Part shown: piece after piece, positions 63,399 to 64,000 of the stretch
How the letters are laid out: each line of letters opens with the position of its first letter
Position numbering within the stretch: position 1 is the stretch's first letter
From: Cellvibrio polysaccharolyticus
Lineage (GTDB): Bacteria; Pseudomonadota; Gammaproteobacteria; Pseudomonadales; Cellvibrionaceae
Length of the DNA: 64,000 nucleotides
Reading direction: 5' to 3'
Assembly (NCBI RefSeq): GCF_015182315.1
Contig: NZ_PRDL01000001.1
Span: forward strand, 682,001-746,000
Program-made: the position numbers and the translations under genes
Notes under the pieces: model-generated
Databases searched by the model: none
Told to the model about the DNA's origin: nothing
What the model saw: the letters and a program-made list of their open reading frames with translations, nothing else

Positions 63399-64000
63399 TT
63401 ATCGCGCCAGCAGCAGTTGAAAGCGGCCGCCCACGTCGTGGGAGCGATTGGAGAGATCCCCGATCCAGTCAATGACGCTGTACAGGAACATGACTTCGAC
63501 AGGAGGGAGGTTGTTTTCCAGTTTAAAAAGAGATGAACGCAGGCTGATTTCCAGTTTATCTGCCTGTTGTTCGAGGTTGTCGAGGTCTTGAATCATTCGC
63601 TCTACAACCGTTAGTTCGCGATCGCTGAAGCCTGTTTCCAGCAGACTGTCGAGTTCGTTGATCGCTTTCAATGCCTGTTCCGCTGTACGTACACCTGACT
63701 GGACGAATTCCAGGGTTTGCTGGTGCATGACATCGGGAATTACCATTCTGCGCCCCAGCACAATACCGGCGATATCCTTGGCGCGGTTGGCGATGCGGTC
63801 TTGCATGGTGAGCAATTCGAGTAAATCAGTACGGGGGACGGGCAGGAAGAGACTTTTGGGGAGTTGCAGGCGGAGCTGCTTTTTAAGGTCGTCGGCTTTG
63901 TGTTCCCAGTCAATAATTCGCTGTTGCACACTGGTGGCCTTCTCCCAGTCGCCTGCCATCACTGCTTCGAAGAAGTCCGGCAGTTCAATCACCGCCTTGA
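63399..64000 (-). CDS. DUF47 / PhoU-like phosphate transport regulator (5' end outside window)
   Basis: At least 197 residues of a DUF47 (TIGR00153) helical protein, cut by the window end. The frame stays open through the last bases, and family members have about 25 more N-terminal residues before the LPDFFEAVMAGDWEKA helix; the GTG at 63992 is therefore an internal Val. PhoU-like repeats with acidic and His residues are seen (IANRAKDIAG, DNLEQQADKLEI). DUF47 proteins are coded just upstream of pit and modulate phosphate uptake. Confidence 0.9.
   Translation of the reverse strand, partial: KAVIELPDFFEAVMAGDWEKATSVQQRIIDWEHKADDLKKQLRLQLPKSLFLPVPRTDLLELLTMQDRIANRAKDIAGIVLGRRMVIPDVMHQQTLEFVQSGVRTAEQALKAINELDSLLETGFSDRELTVVERMIQDLDNLEQQADKLEISLRSSLFKLENNLPPVEVMFLYSVIDWIGDLSNRSHDVGGRFQLLLAR

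Overview
The window looks like chromosome of a saprophytic, plant-polysaccharide-degrading gammaproteobacterium of the Cellvibrio / Cellvibrionaceae type. The support is a secreted endo-arabinanase fused to a ricin-type module, lipoproteins with serine-rich linkers, several large TonB-dependent receptors (TBDRs), a TtpC-type Ton system with DUF3450 and TPR partners, and gammaproteobacterial ilvD, argA, argE, lgt, thyA and folA. No tRNA, rRNA, CRISPR array, prophage or complete insertion sequence was seen.

Layout. (1) About 1-1100: mntP (minus strand) behind a yybP-ykoY manganese riboswitch. (2) 1250-9890: arabinose operon region with a secreted GH43, araB-araD-araA, a HAD phosphatase, a GPH sugar symporter and a cytoplasmic GH43. 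(3) 10.2-14.5 kb: a chemoreceptor with a small secreted protein, then copA. (4) 14.9-18.3 kb: a 1145-residue GH43/LamG lipoprotein. (5) 18.4-22.6 kb: secreted endonuclease I and an arsR / GAPDH / arsJ arsenate-resistance cassette. (6) 22.6-42.5 kb: second block of the arabinan locus, with a Tat-exported aldo/keto reductase, an EstB-like lipoprotein, two divergent TBDRs, GH127, three more GH43 enzymes, a mutarotase, GH97 and a GH43 remnant. (7) 42.6-43.3 kb: a GntR/FadR-type regulator. (8) 43.8-46 kb: lgt-thyA-folA. (9) 46.2-51.4 kb: DUF3450 / TtpC / ExbB / ExbD / TonB / TPR operon, followed by an 18-copy GAAATAC array. (10) 51.7-56.3 kb: ilvD, argA, argE. (11) 56.8-61.5 kb: flavin-dependent halogenase convergent with a third TBDR that has two LacI-type operators upstream. 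(12) 62-64 kb: pit phosphate transporter and a DUF47 protein cut by the window end.

How it works together (inference). Secreted and surface GH43 enzymes cut alpha-arabinan. GH127 and GH97 remove beta-L-arabinofuranosyl and galactosyl or arabinopyranosyl ends. TBDRs energised by the Ton system import oligosaccharides, a cytoplasmic GH43 and the GPH symporter finish uptake and hydrolysis, and AraA, AraB and AraD convert L-arabinose to D-xylulose-5-phosphate. A 17-bp palindrome (ATATTGTA-N-TACAATAT) recurs, with decreasing fidelity, upstream of eight of these genes. Its core fits the FadR-subfamily operator pattern, so the GntR regulator at 42.6-43.3 kb is the likely controller.

The most unusual signal is a dispersed element of about 126 bp present twice (6634-6759 and 34135-34262). 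Each copy has long inverted arms that differ between copies but co-vary to stay paired. They enclose two small hairpins with C-[AUGGAY]-G hexaloops, the ideal form of a CsrA/RsmA binding site. One copy lies inside the arabinose operon. This suggests a mobile or dispersed RNA element that could recruit or titrate CsrA.
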